Positions 1-6,041 of a DNA stretch of 8,463 nt are shown here, piece after piece; within the stretch, counting starts at the first letter, position 1, and each line of letters starts with the position of its first letter. The position numbers were made by a program, and so were the translations under genes. Source of the stretch: Lachnospiraceae bacterium UBA3638 (GTDB lineage: Bacteria; Bacillota; Clostridia; Lachnospirales; Lachnospiraceae). The stretch is from the NCBI GenBank assembly GCA_002373595.1, contig DFKT01000106.1:1-8463 (forward strand), written 5' to 3'. Below the pieces are notes generated by a model, which saw only the letters and a list, made by a program, of their open reading frames with translations, was not told the DNA's origin and did no database searches.

Positions 1-1
1 G

Positions 2-205
2 GTTGTAACCGTTGAGGAGCATTCTGTTATCGGCGGACTCGGAAGTGCTGTTTGTGACTGCCTCTCCGAGAAGCTTCCCACCAGAGTTAAGAAGCTCGGT
101 ATGCAGGACGTATTCGGCGAGTCCGGATCGGCTGCAGATCTTATCAAGAAGTACGGACTTGATGCAGAGGGCGTTTACAAGTCCGTTAAGGAGTTCTTAA
201 AGTGA
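2..205 (+). CDS. Transketolase, C-terminal subunit (3' end only)
   Basis: This is the last 67 codons of a gene that begins upstream of the window, read in the frame starting at base 2 and ending at TGA 203-205. The peptide opens with VVTVEEHSVIGGLGSAV, the conserved transketolase C-terminal domain segment, and continues with LGMQDVFGESG and a lysine-rich tail, as in the C-terminal half of split transketolases and DXP-synthase relatives. Transketolase moves two-carbon ketol units between sugar phosphates in the non-oxidative pentose phosphate pathway, in the cytosol. In many Clostridia it is encoded as separate N- and C-terminal subunits of about 280 and 310 residues. The split form is inferred here, because the start is not visible. 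The stop overlaps the rpe start by four bases (GTGA), so the two genes are translationally coupled in one pathway. A full-length transketolase cannot be excluded. Confidence 0.88.
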   Translation, partial: VVTVEEHSVIGGLGSAVCDCLSEKLPTRVKKLGMQDVFGESGSAADLIKKYGLDAEGVYKSVKEFLK

Positions 206-861
206 AAATGATCCTATCGCCCTCGATCCTTTCCGCTGATTTCTGGGATCTCGAAAGACAGGTTTCAGCGGTCGAGGAGTCGGGCACAGAGTATCTGCAC
301 ATCGATGTGATGGACGGAATGTTTGTTCCGTCCATCTCGTTCGGTATGCCTGTTATAGAGACACTTCGCAAACATACGAAGCTGGTATTTGACGTACATT
401 TGATGATAGAGCGTCCCGAGAGATATCTCGAGGAGTTCGCCAAGGCCGGAGCCGACATAATCAATTTCCATCTTGAGGCGACGGATGATCCGGAAGGGTG
501 CATCAGTAAGGTCAAGGATCTCGGCAAGAAGGTCGGCATCACGATCAAGCCGAACACTCCTGCAAAAGAGTTAGAGCCATTCTTGGATAAAGTCGATATG
601 GTCCTTATCATGACGGTGGAACCGGGATTCGGAGGACAGAAACTCATTCCGTCCTGCCTTGATAAGGTAAAGGAAGTGCGGGCTATGGTCGATGAGAAAG
701 GCCTGGATCTTGATATAGAGATAGACGGCGGAGTGACGATAGATAACCTTGCCAAATGTATCTCGTACGGAACCAATGTCATAGTCGCAGGATCGGCAGT
801 GTTTAAAGGTGATATAAAGGGCAATCTCGACAAGATGAATGAGATAATGAAAAAAGGATGA
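202..861 (+). CDS. rpe: Ribulose-phosphate 3-epimerase
   Basis: The cytosolic enzyme interconverts D-ribulose 5-phosphate and D-xylulose 5-phosphate; xylulose 5-phosphate is a transketolase substrate, which fits the gene next door. The 219-residue product has the normal family length and a complete TIM-barrel motif set: PSILSADF (7-14), HIDVMDGMFVP (33-43), DVHLMI (64-69), MTVEPGFGGQ (137-146), IDGGV (174-178) and VAGSAVF near the C-terminus. The residues expected to bind the metal and act as acid/base are present: H33, D35, H66 and D175. I chose the GTG start at 202 because AAGGAG (188-193) lies 8 bases upstream and the start overlaps the preceding stop. An ATG at 208 would remove only two residues but is poorly spaced from that SD. 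The stop codon lies inside the terminator stem. Confidence 0.96.
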   Translation: MKMILSPSILSADFWDLERQVSAVEESGTEYLHIDVMDGMFVPSISFGMPVIETLRKHTKLVFDVHLMIERPERYLEEFAKAGADIINFHLEATDDPEGCISKVKDLGKKVGITIKPNTPAKELEPFLDKVDMVLIMTVEPGFGGQKLIPSCLDKVKEVRAMVDEKGLDLDIEIDGGVTIDNLAKCISYGTNVIVAGSAVFKGDIKGNLDKMNEIMKKG

Positions 862-883
862 TCGTTTCGATCATCCTTTTTTT
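856..883 (+). terminator. Intrinsic terminator after rpe, probably bidirectional
   Basis: A perfect 9-bp inverted repeat, GGATGATCG (856-864) and CGATCATCC (868-876), closes a TTT loop and is followed by seven T residues (877-883). Six A residues (850-855) precede it, so the minus strand also reads stem plus T-run. It can therefore end both the transketolase-rpe transcript and the convergent antiporter transcript, whose stop is at 903-905. The rpe stop codon (859-861) lies within the left arm. Confidence 0.93.
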
Positions 884-902
884 GATACGTATTTTGATAT
901 AG

Positions 903-2099
903 TTAGTTGCTCGCGGCTTTTTGCGCATTTCTCTCATCGGAAGCATAGATGGCTTTGAGTATTATCGGAGTGAGTATCGAACTTACAACGATGAGGAGAA
1001 TGACTGCCGTGAAATATCGGCTGTCTATGATCCCTGCTTTCAGTCCTCTCTGAGAAACGATAAGTGCGACCTCGCCTCTGGTCATCATTCCGACACCGAT
1101 CTTAAGGCAGTCGGAATTTTTATATTTGAGGAGCTTCGCGGTTAGTCCGCAGCCCGCAACCTTTCCTAACAGACCTACAAAGACGAATGCTGCCGAGAAT
1201 GCGAGGATGGACATGTCGACCGTGCGAAGGTTTGTCTGGAGTCCTATACTTGCAAAGAATACGGGACCGAAGATCATGTAGGAATTGATATCCATCTTGC
1301 GGTCGATATATGCGGAGTCGTCAAGCGAACTGAGGATGATACCTGCTACATACGCTCCGGTTATGTCTGCAACTCCGAAGAATTTGTCAGCAATGTACGC
1401 GAGGATAAATGCGAGCACGAGACTGATGATGGGGATTCTTCTCGTGTGAGGCCACTTCTGGTCCATCTTTTTCATTATCTTGAATATGATAATGCCCGCA
1501 ACCACTGCAAGTGCAAAGAAAGCAAAGGTCTTGATACATACTGTGCCGAGGTTGGCATCGGGATCCTTCATACCGAGTACTGCGGTGAGCACTATAATGC
1601 CGATGACATCATCGATGATGGCTGCGCTCATGATGGTGGTACCTATCTCGGTCGATATCTTGCCGAGCTCCTTGAGAGCCTGTACGGTGATGCTGACCGA
1701 AGTCGCGGTGAGTATGGTTCCGATAAATACCGCTTCGATGAATTTGGGAGTACCGATCTCGGCAAATCCGTAGAATCCGAAATAAAGAAGGGTTCCGAGT
1801 ACGAGGGGCATCAATACGCCGGCTATCGCAAGAACAGTCGCTTTAAGGCCGGACTTTTTGAGTTTGTCTATGTCGGTCTCAAGTCCTGCGCTGAACATGA
1901 GCAGGATAACACCGATCTCAGCCATGCCGGACAGAAAGTCGCTGTCGGGTACGAGATTAAAAAGAGACGGTCCTATGAGGAGTCCCGCTACGATCTCTCC
2001 GGCTACCTGAGGAGCTTTTACTCTGCGGGCGAGGAGGCCGAAGATCTTAGCACATATGATTATTATCGCCAGTTCTCTTAAGATTTCCAAAGTGTCCAT
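903..2099 (-). CDS. CPA2-family cation/proton antiporter, short NapA-like form
   Basis: This 398-residue integral membrane protein has roughly 12 hydrophobic segments and matches the Na+/H+ exchanger fold (CPA2; Kef/NapA-like). Visible signatures are FGLLARRVKAPQVAGEIVAG in the first helix pair (20-39), GPSLF (43-47), TATSV (131-135, the unwound-helix region), the aspartate pair in AIIDDVIG (160-167; D163-D164), GPVFFASIGLQTNL (278-291) and MMTRGEVALI (338-347). The paired aspartates are typical of electrogenic Na+/H+ antiporters in this superfamily. The protein ends after the membrane domain, with no TrkA-N/TrkA-C regulatory domain as in KefB/KefC. The ion is not determined; Na+ or K+ for H+ is inferred. 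The frame opens at 2165, but I chose ATG 2097-2099 because AAGGA lies 8 bases upstream and the first helix begins just inside; the extra 22 upstream residues are charged and non-conserved. The gene is monocistronic and converges with rpe. Confidence 0.9.
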   Translation of the reverse strand: MDTLEILRELAIIIICAKIFGLLARRVKAPQVAGEIVAGLLIGPSLFNLVPDSDFLSGMAEIGVILLMFSAGLETDIDKLKKSGLKATVLAIAGVLMPLVLGTLLYFGFYGFAEIGTPKFIEAVFIGTILTATSVSITVQALKELGKISTEIGTTIMSAAIIDDVIGIIVLTAVLGMKDPDANLGTVCIKTFAFFALAVVAGIIIFKIMKKMDQKWPHTRRIPIISLVLAFILAYIADKFFGVADITGAYVAGIILSSLDDSAYIDRKMDINSYMIFGPVFFASIGLQTNLRTVDMSILAFSAAFVFVGLLGKVAGCGLTAKLLKYKNSDCLKIGVGMMTRGEVALIVSQRGLKAGIIDSRYFTAVILLIVVSSILTPIILKAIYASDERNAQKAASN

Positions 2100-2137
2100 T
2101 TTTGCTTTCCTTTTTCCATTTTCCTTGTGTCGGAACA

Positions 2138-2165
2138 ATTTTAGCACTTTGGGGGAGTAAATCAA
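2138..2165 (-). promoter_or_regulatory. Candidate promoter for the antiporter gene
   Basis: Read on the minus strand, TTGATT (2165-2160) and TAAAAT (2143-2138) are separated by 16 bases, matching the vegetative consensus at 4/6 and 5/6. The predicted leader is about 30 nt before the ATG at 2099. A second possible pair lies farther upstream on the same strand: TTGATT, a 17-base spacer and TATGTT, ending near 2183. Neither is strong, and I cannot say which is used. Confidence 0.45.
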
Positions 2166-2218
2166 GTTTTTCGGGGCTTAATAACATATAAAAAGACAGC
2201 GGAAAAATCAAGATTTGT

Positions 2219-2247
2219 TGGACAATATTACCGATGAAATGTATGAT
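2219..2247 (+). promoter_or_regulatory. Vegetative sigma promoter for the moxR operon
   Basis: TGGACA (2219-2224) and TATGAT (2242-2247) are separated by 17 bases, and each matches the -35/-10 consensus at 5/6. Transcription would begin near 2254 and give a leader of about 45 nt before the MoxR ATG. AGAGG (2287-2291), 7 bases before the start, is a good SD. I see no riboswitch-like or operator-like structure in the leader. Confidence 0.7.
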
Positions 2248-2298
2248 TAAAAAGGATGTTTAAGGCAATCCCCGGTGAATATCAAAAGAGGATAAAAT

Positions 2299-3279
2299 AT
2301 GGAAAACAATGCTCTTGCGCGTATCAGAGAGAATATCGGTAAGGTCATAGTCGGTAAGGATGAGGTCATAGATCTGCTCCTTGCGAGTATGGCAGCAGGC
2401 GGACATGTGCTCTTAGAGGATGTGCCCGGTACAGGTAAGACCATGACTACGAGGGCTCTTGCCAAGTCGATGGATCTTTCTTTTGCGAGGATCCAGTTTA
2501 CCCCCGACCTTCTTCCCAGTGATGTCACGGGTCTTAATTTCTTTGATCAGGGGGAGAGCAAGTTTGTATTCAGAGCAGGTCCCGTGTTTACCAATGTGCT
2601 TCTTGCGGATGAGATAAACCGCGCAACTCCCAGGACGCAGTCGGCTCTCCTTGAGTGCATGGGAGAGGGACAGGTCACCGTAGACGGTGAGACGAGGAAA
2701 CTCGAGGATCCCTTTATGGTAATAGCCACGCAAAATCCCGTAGAGACGATCGGATGCTTCCCTCTTCCGGAAGCTCAGCTCGACAGATTTCTTATGAAGG
2801 TAAGTATGGGAACGCTTTCAGCCGAGCAGGAGATGGATATGCTGACCAGATACATCCACGATGAGCCTCTTACGGAGATTTCATCCGTATCCAATGCGGC
2901 AGAGATCTCAGAACTTCGGAAAAAGTGCAGGGAAGTATATGTGCATCCCGAACTCATGGATTATATCTTAAGGATCGTAAGAAGAACGAGAGGTGATATA
3001 TCCGCACAGACGCAGCAGTCCGGAACAGCAGTATATGACGGCAGCAGTGCGGCGGGAGTAAGCCCCAGAGGTACGCTTGCGCTTCTTCGCGCATCTCAAG
3101 GATATGCGCTTGTTAAGGGCAGAGATTATGTGGTTCCCGAGGATATAAAGACGGTGGCATCGCCCGTCCTCGTTCACAGATTTATATCAAATACTTCGGA
3201 GGAAAAGAGAAAAGCTCAGATCGTCAGCGGCATCATCTCAAGCGAACCGGTTCCCACTGAGGACTGGAACAGGCCATGA
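2299..3279 (+). CDS. MoxR-family AAA+ ATPase
   Basis: This 326-residue cytosolic AAA+ ATPase is of the MoxR/RavA clade, thought to act as a chaperone or remodelling factor for membrane-linked or secreted partners. ATPase motifs are complete: P-loop DVPGTGKT (41-48), Walker B LLADEIN (101-107, D104/E105), sensor-1 ATQNP (144-148), the MoxR hallmark PLPEAQLDRF (155-164) with the likely arginine finger R163, and sensor-2 SPRG (255-258). The family-typical GRDYVVPEDIK (274-284) follows. The lid is longer than usual between TRG (230-232) and SPRG: a polar Gln/Ser/Gly stretch adds about 14 residues compared with the usual TRxxPxxxxGASPRG pattern. The gene is first in a five-gene operon and overlaps the DUF58 gene by four bases (ATGA), the standard partnership for this family. 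The family assignment is firm; the client is unknown. Confidence 0.95.
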   Translation: MENNALARIRENIGKVIVGKDEVIDLLLASMAAGGHVLLEDVPGTGKTMTTRALAKSMDLSFARIQFTPDLLPSDVTGLNFFDQGESKFVFRAGPVFTNVLLADEINRATPRTQSALLECMGEGQVTVDGETRKLEDPFMVIATQNPVETIGCFPLPEAQLDRFLMKVSMGTLSAEQEMDMLTRYIHDEPLTEISSVSNAAEISELRKKCREVYVHPELMDYILRIVRRTRGDISAQTQQSGTAVYDGSSAAGVSPRGTLALLRASQGYALVKGRDYVVPEDIKTVASPVLVHRFISNTSEEKRKAQIVSGIISSEPVPTEDWNRP

Positions 3280-4412
3280 TACTGACCTTTATCATTCCTA
3301 TAGCCATACTGTGCTTTGTATGGATAAGAAACTACGGCAGCTTCCTCGTAGACAATCTGACTGCAAGCATATCGTTTGCGGATGATCATATCTACGCGGG
3401 AGAGGAGACTGTGCTCTCTGAGGTCATAGAAAACAGAAAGAGATTTCCCGTTCCCGTTCTCATCATCAGGTTTCGCATTCCGCGCGGGATCAAATTCATA
3501 GATTCGGAAAACACATCAGTCAGCGATTACACTTACAAAAAGGATATCTTCTCACTCTCGGGCATGGAGCTCATAAGGAGGAATCATCGCGTAAAGGGAG
3601 TAAAGAGAGGATTCTACAAAGCAAGCGAATTGGAGTCAAGGCTTCCGTCACTCCTTCATTTCTATACATACGGAATGAATTTTGGAAAGGAAGATGAGAA
3701 AAGCCTCGGAGAGATATATGTATATGCTGCGAGGACGGATGTATCCGATCTGATGAGACCGATAGCTTCGATACTCGGAGACAGATTGAGCGCCGGCAGT
3801 ATATACGAGGATCCTTTTGCATTCGCATCGGTAAGAGAGTATACGACAGCCGATCCGATGAAAAACATCAACTGGAAAGCAAGTGCCAAGGTCGGATCTC
3901 TCATGGTCAACACTTTCTTTCAGGCGGACAGTCTGCAGGCGGAAGTCTATCTGGATGTAAATGACTTTGACTATACGAACGAAGAGGATCTCATAGAGGA
4001 GAGCGTATCTATAGCAGCGACGATCATCGAGAAGCTCACAAAGAGCGGACTCAAGATCTTCCTCGCTGTAAATGCGGGTGAAAAGACGCCGGGGGTTACT
4101 GTCTTCGGAGGACCGTCAAATGATGATAAGCTAAAGAGGATAGAGGAGTTCCTTGCCTCAGATTTCAAAACGATGGAGCACTGTGAGTATCTGCAGATGA
4201 TCGAGACCGCGGAGAGAAGGAAGACTTTCGATCCTGAATTAAAAGATACCGGAGCAAAGGACAGGACTGTACTTAAGCTTTATATATCAAAGAATATAAG
4301 AGAAGCAGGGGAGCTTGTTCTCCCTGCGGGAAGTGCCGATGAAGGAAGGATCTGTGTTGCACCGTACAGGCACGGGAGTGAGATCGGAAGGAAGACCCAC
4401 ATTCTTACCTGA
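3276..4412 (+). CDS. DUF58 domain protein, membrane-anchored partner of MoxR
   Basis: This 378-residue protein has one N-terminal membrane segment (about 1-17) and then a large, probably cytosolic, region. The DUF58 core is clear at 185-212: SVREYTTADPMKNINWKASA followed by KVGSLMVN, equivalent to the family pattern YxxGDxxRxIdWkasAr...LmV. DUF58 proteins often have two N-terminal helices and a von Willebrand A-like fold after the core. Here only one helix is obvious, and the strand after the core reads AEVYLDVNDFDY (222-233), without a DxSxS metal site, so metal-dependent adhesion looks unlikely. Its start overlaps the MoxR stop (ATGA), and its 3' end overlaps the next gene in another frame. 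Pairing with MoxR suggests the two form a membrane-associated complex; this rests on family context. The biochemical role is unknown. Confidence 0.9.
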   Translation: MILTFIIPIAILCFVWIRNYGSFLVDNLTASISFADDHIYAGEETVLSEVIENRKRFPVPVLIIRFRIPRGIKFIDSENTSVSDYTYKKDIFSLSGMELIRRNHRVKGVKRGFYKASELESRLPSLLHFYTYGMNFGKEDEKSLGEIYVYAARTDVSDLMRPIASILGDRLSAGSIYEDPFAFASVREYTTADPMKNINWKASAKVGSLMVNTFFQADSLQAEVYLDVNDFDYTNEEDLIEESVSIAATIIEKLTKSGLKIFLAVNAGEKTPGVTVFGGPSNDDKLKRIEEFLASDFKTMEHCEYLQMIETAERRKTFDPELKDTGAKDRTVLKLYISKNIREAGELVLPAGSADEGRICVAPYRHGSEIGRKTHILT

Positions 4413-5640
4413 CGTACTCCATGCATGCATGGTGCTCGCTCCGTGGGGAGCGGTATTCTATACGGTTTACGGATTAAGGAGCGACTATTATGTTGTGCCT
4501 TTGTATCTGTCTGCGCTTTTGGTGCTTTTCCCGGTTGCACTTCTCCTGAGGTATTCTGCTGAGAGAGCGTCGAACCTCTGGGTATACCTTGGATCCGTGG
4601 CAATTTGCATACCGATCTGTCTGGGTATGTGCGAGCTGCTAAGGAGGACTGTCTTTGTCGGATGGGAGGGACTGATACTGACCGGGCTTAACGGAATATG
4701 GGTTGTTTTCCTCGCGGCGGATGATTATATGATCCGAGTGGCTAAGAACCGAAGATCTCTGTCTGCGCAGGAGAGGGATCCTGAGTGGAAAGAGATCAAA
4801 AGATTTACGCAGAGCCCCGGAATCCCCGGACTGGTGATATATCTGATCGTATATCTGACGGGTATTTTCTTTGCATGCCCGAGCACTGCCAATATCGGTA
4901 TGGTCGGAGGCATAGTATATCTGATGATCGCGATGCTCCGCAGGTTTATTTCGTCCACGGATGATATGCTCATAGAAAACAGGGATATCTCCAGGGTGCC
5001 CGCAGGCAGGATAAAGAGGATAGGCGGCAAGGTCCTTATGCTCATTGCGAGCGGTATCATAGTACTTTCGATACTTCCTTTGGCAACTTCGAGATACAGG
5101 TATTACACGGATGTGCGAGAGTGGGAGATAGAGGGTAAGAAATTTGAACAAAGAGAGCCCGATCCGCAGGAACCTCCCGTGCCCCGAAGCGAGATGGATG
5201 AGGAGATAAACTGGGATGATCTGCCGCAGGGCAGACCGCATCCTTTTGCAGAAGCATTTTTCAATGCGCTCATCAAACTCCTGGCGATAGGCGGAGCGAT
5301 CGGAGCAGTGGTGCTCGTGAGGAATGCGATAATAAACCTATTCCTGAGGTTTAACGAGAAAGCCGAAGATAACGGAGACATTGTGATGAGCCTGGATGAC
5401 GATGAGATCATTAAGAGACCGGGCGGCATAAGAAAGAGAGTAAGAGCAAGCGGTCCTCTTACGGAGAGAGAGAGGATACGAAGAGAGTATAAGAGAAGGA
5501 TCAAAGAATCGACGGAAGATCAGCCAAATGCATCAAACACACCGACACAGCTCGAGGAAGCGGCGGGCCTCGCAGACGATCCGAATATGAGAGAACTTCA
5601 TGTAAAATATGAAGATGCGAGGTACAGTAAAGAAGAATGA
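4339..5640 (+). CDS. Multi-spanning membrane protein with DUF4129-like C-terminus, no transglutaminase domain
   Basis: From ATG 4339 the product is 433 residues. About seven hydrophobic segments (near 25-45, 50-72, 80-101, 110-128, 162-180, 184-201 and 230-248) precede an acidic, proline-rich loop of about 60 residues, one more membrane segment (308-336) and a charged tail. The tail matches the DUF4129 pattern: TERERIRREYKRR (375-387), a TP pair (401-402) and KYEDARYS (423-430). TgpA-like proteins in MoxR/DUF58 operons have this topology but carry a transglutaminase core in the loop; here the loop is too short for one. The start is uncertain. TTG 4315, ATG 4339 (GGGAAG upstream), GTG 4378 and ATG 4429 are all in frame, and all but the last overlap the DUF58 gene. 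The gene ends with an ATGA overlap into the next. The domain call is by eye from pattern; enzymatic function is doubtful. Confidence 0.8.
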   Translation: MKEGSVLHRTGTGVRSEGRPTFLPDVLHACMVLAPWGAVFYTVYGLRSDYYVVPLYLSALLVLFPVALLLRYSAERASNLWVYLGSVAICIPICLGMCELLRRTVFVGWEGLILTGLNGIWVVFLAADDYMIRVAKNRRSLSAQERDPEWKEIKRFTQSPGIPGLVIYLIVYLTGIFFACPSTANIGMVGGIVYLMIAMLRRFISSTDDMLIENRDISRVPAGRIKRIGGKVLMLIASGIIVLSILPLATSRYRYYTDVREWEIEGKKFEQREPDPQEPPVPRSEMDEEINWDDLPQGRPHPFAEAFFNALIKLLAIGGAIGAVVLVRNAIINLFLRFNEKAEDNGDIVMSLDDDEIIKRPGGIRKRVRASGPLTERERIRREYKRRIKESTEDQPNASNTPTQLEEAAGLADDPNMRELHVKYEDARYSKEE

Positions 5641-6041
5641 AAGATTTAAAGAAAAACAGACTTATCCTGAAGAATAAGATTTATTTATATCTGACGGATT
5701 TTTTTGCGGATACCATAGGGACAGTTTTCTCGGATATATATACAGTCGATGTCGCAAACAATACAAACAGAGAACTTTTTGCATCCAATAATGCCAATAT
5801 GACAGAGAGATTCGCTCAAGGGTATGCGAGCGAGGATGATGAAGACTTGAAGCGAATGATGGAGATAGTGGAAGAGGGTATGGTCAGATACGAACCCGGG
5901 AGACTTGTGCTTACGGATGACAAGGCACCTGTGGAGCTCCTCGGTATGAGTGCGATAGATGCGATAATACGTGATGAGGTTGATCATTATAAAAAGATAT
6001 ACAAAGAGTATGGAATAAGTGCTCTTTTGGAGGAACTGTAA
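5637..6041 (+). CDS. Unrecognised 134-residue acidic protein in the moxR operon
   Basis: I do not recognise this protein. It starts with an ATGA overlap on the preceding stop and ends at TAA 6039-6041, whose last base is the first of the next ATG (TAATG), so it is translationally coupled on both sides. This and codon use like its neighbours support a real gene. The product has a basic N-terminus (MKDLKKNRLILKNK), no signal peptide, no clear membrane helix and no cysteine. An acidic middle (SEDDEDLKRMMEIVEEGMVR, 65-84) probably forms a helix, followed by a short strand-like RYEPGRLVLTDD (84-95) and a helical C-terminus ending in ALLEEL. The segment at 15-35 is only mildly hydrophobic, so a cytosolic protein is most likely. 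By position it may be an adaptor or regulator of the MoxR/DUF58/DUF4129 complex; that is inference only. Confidence 0.75.
   Translation: MKDLKKNRLILKNKIYLYLTDFFADTIGTVFSDIYTVDVANNTNRELFASNNANMTERFAQGYASEDDEDLKRMMEIVEEGMVRYEPGRLVLTDDKAPVELLGMSAIDAIIRDEVDHYKKIYKEYGISALLEEL

Noticed and set aside
186..833. 215-codon open frame on the minus strand opposite rpe
   Set aside because: It lies fully antisense to a clear rpe gene, its product is Ser/Ile/Arg-rich with no family motif, and it has no operon context.
1446..2081. 211-codon plus-strand open frame across the antiporter gene
   Set aside because: The product is a Tyr/Asp/Gly/Glu-rich shadow of the membrane protein coding strand, and the antiporter motifs on the other strand are unambiguous.
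2100..2165. 22-residue N-terminal extension of the antiporter
   Set aside because: A good SD precedes ATG 2099, the extension is charged and unlike family N-termini, and it overlaps the best promoter candidate.
4639..5241. 200-codon minus-strand open frame opposite the DUF4129-like gene
   Set aside because: It is antisense to a gene with clear membrane segments and operon overlaps, and its product is His/Arg/Ser-rich with no recognisable domain.
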